Position numbers and translations under genes: made by a program
In this document: in pieces, positions 8,452 through 8,977 of the stretch
Layout of the letters: the number at the start of each line of letters is the position of its first letter
Position numbering within the stretch: position 1 is the first letter of the stretch
Notes under the pieces: generated by a model
What the model was told of the DNA's origin: nothing
Database searches by the model: none
The model's input: the letters and a program-made list of their open reading frames with translations, nothing else
From: Sulfurimonas sp.
GTDB taxonomy: Bacteria; Campylobacterota; Campylobacteria; Campylobacterales; Sulfurimonadaceae
Assembly (NCBI GenBank): GCA_026988735.1
Contig: JALSKR010000240.1
Coordinates: forward strand, 1 to 8,977
Length of the DNA: 8,977 nt
Reading direction: 5' to 3'

Positions 8452-8977
8452 TGCAGTTTAAAACTATAGATTTTTCAAAATACTCCTCTTTTAAAATTGG
8501 AGGCATTGTCGATGTGGCTTTGCTCAAAGATGATTTTAGCAATATAGATGACTACTATCTTATAGGTTCATGCAACAATACCCTCATCGGTCCCAATCCG
8601 CCAAAACTGATGATGCTGGATAAAATGTATGATTACATAAAAATAGAAGACAATCTGCTGAAAATCGGAGGAGCAACCCCTTCAGGAAAAATTACCTCTT
8701 TTTGTAAAAAGCACAATATCGCAAACTTTGAATTTGTTTCACACCTACCGGGCAAACTCGGTGGTCTTGTTTATATGAATGCCGGACTCAAAGAGTTTGA
8801 GATTTTTAATAATCTTATCAGCATTACAACCCCCTCCGGATTACATATAAAAGAGGAGATACAATTTGGATACAGAAGGACAAACATTAAAGAGCCCATC
8901 CTTGAAGCAACTTTTTCTTTAGAATATGGCTTTAGTCAGGAAAAAGTAGTCATGTTTAAAAAAATGCGCGCAAATCA
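8451..8977 (+). CDS. murB: UDP-N-acetylenolpyruvoylglucosamine reductase MurB (partial, cut by window end)
   Basis: MurB is the FAD-dependent enzyme that reduces UDP-GlcNAc-enolpyruvate with NADPH to UDP-MurNAc, an early cytoplasmic step of peptidoglycan synthesis. The first 175 codons are visible and the frame stays open to the edge. FAD-binding elements seen are YSSFKIGG (11-18), LIGSCNNTLIGP (37-48), and HLPGKLGGLVYMNAGLK (98-114), followed by FGYRRT (139-144), which carries the substrate-site Arg. The sequence stops in MRAN, just where relatives continue with the QPSGAS-type loop. The N-terminal part is short, as in Campylobacter MurB. The ATG overlaps the fliQ stop (TAATG) and has almost no ribosome site of its own, so it probably relies on re-initiation after fliQ. 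Confidence 0.95.
   Translation, partial: MQFKTIDFSKYSSFKIGGIVDVALLKDDFSNIDDYYLIGSCNNTLIGPNPPKLMMLDKMYDYIKIEDNLLKIGGATPSGKITSFCKKHNIANFEFVSHLPGKLGGLVYMNAGLKEFEIFNNLISITTPSGLHIKEEIQFGYRRTNIKEPILEATFSLEYGFSQEKVVMFKKMRAN

Overview
The window looks like a chromosomal housekeeping segment of a Campylobacterota bacterium (epsilonproteobacterium), most like a Sulfurimonas-type organism. The evidence is AT-rich DNA, a RecA and a short MurB resembling the Campylobacter/Helicobacter forms, the neighbour order recA-eno-(FtsB-like)-(AMIN protein), fliQ beside murB, and a futalosine-route menaquinone gene (mqnD). The genus is inferred, not proven. No mobile element, tRNA, rRNA, CRISPR array or phage gene was seen.

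Layout. Positions 2-73 (+) hold the tail of an unidentified gene that converges on the minus-strand block, with a hairpin between them. From 7218 down to 85 all genes are on the minus strand. In transcription order they are: a DUF1269/YflT-like glycine-rich membrane protein (7218-6736) with a likely terminator; recA (6576-5539); eno (5498-4233); an FtsB/DivIC-like small coiled-coil membrane protein (4225-3947); then, behind a TGCTATAAT promoter-like sequence, an exported AMIN-domain protein (3897-3247), a DUF481-like outer-membrane barrel (3231-2488), the Mg2+ channel MgtE (2468-1140) and a CNNM/DUF21-CBS transporter (1125-85). From 7322 rightward the plus strand carries mqnD, fliQ and the first 175 codons of murB, joined by two TAATG stop-start overlaps. 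The 103-base divergent gap (7219-7321) holds promoter-like sequences for both directions.

How the genes work together. The minus block combines DNA repair (recA), central carbon metabolism (eno), cell division (FtsB-like) and envelope/magnesium functions (AMIN, DUF481, MgtE, CNNM). The last two form an apparent uptake/extrusion pair in one transcription unit. The plus block combines respiration (menaquinone), flagellar export (FliQ) and peptidoglycan synthesis (MurB) in one tightly overlapped unit. The genes themselves are mostly well known. The points worth a second look are the magnesium pair tied to envelope genes, the probably leaderless mqnD start, and the translational coupling between unrelated essential functions. 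I found no convincing undescribed system.
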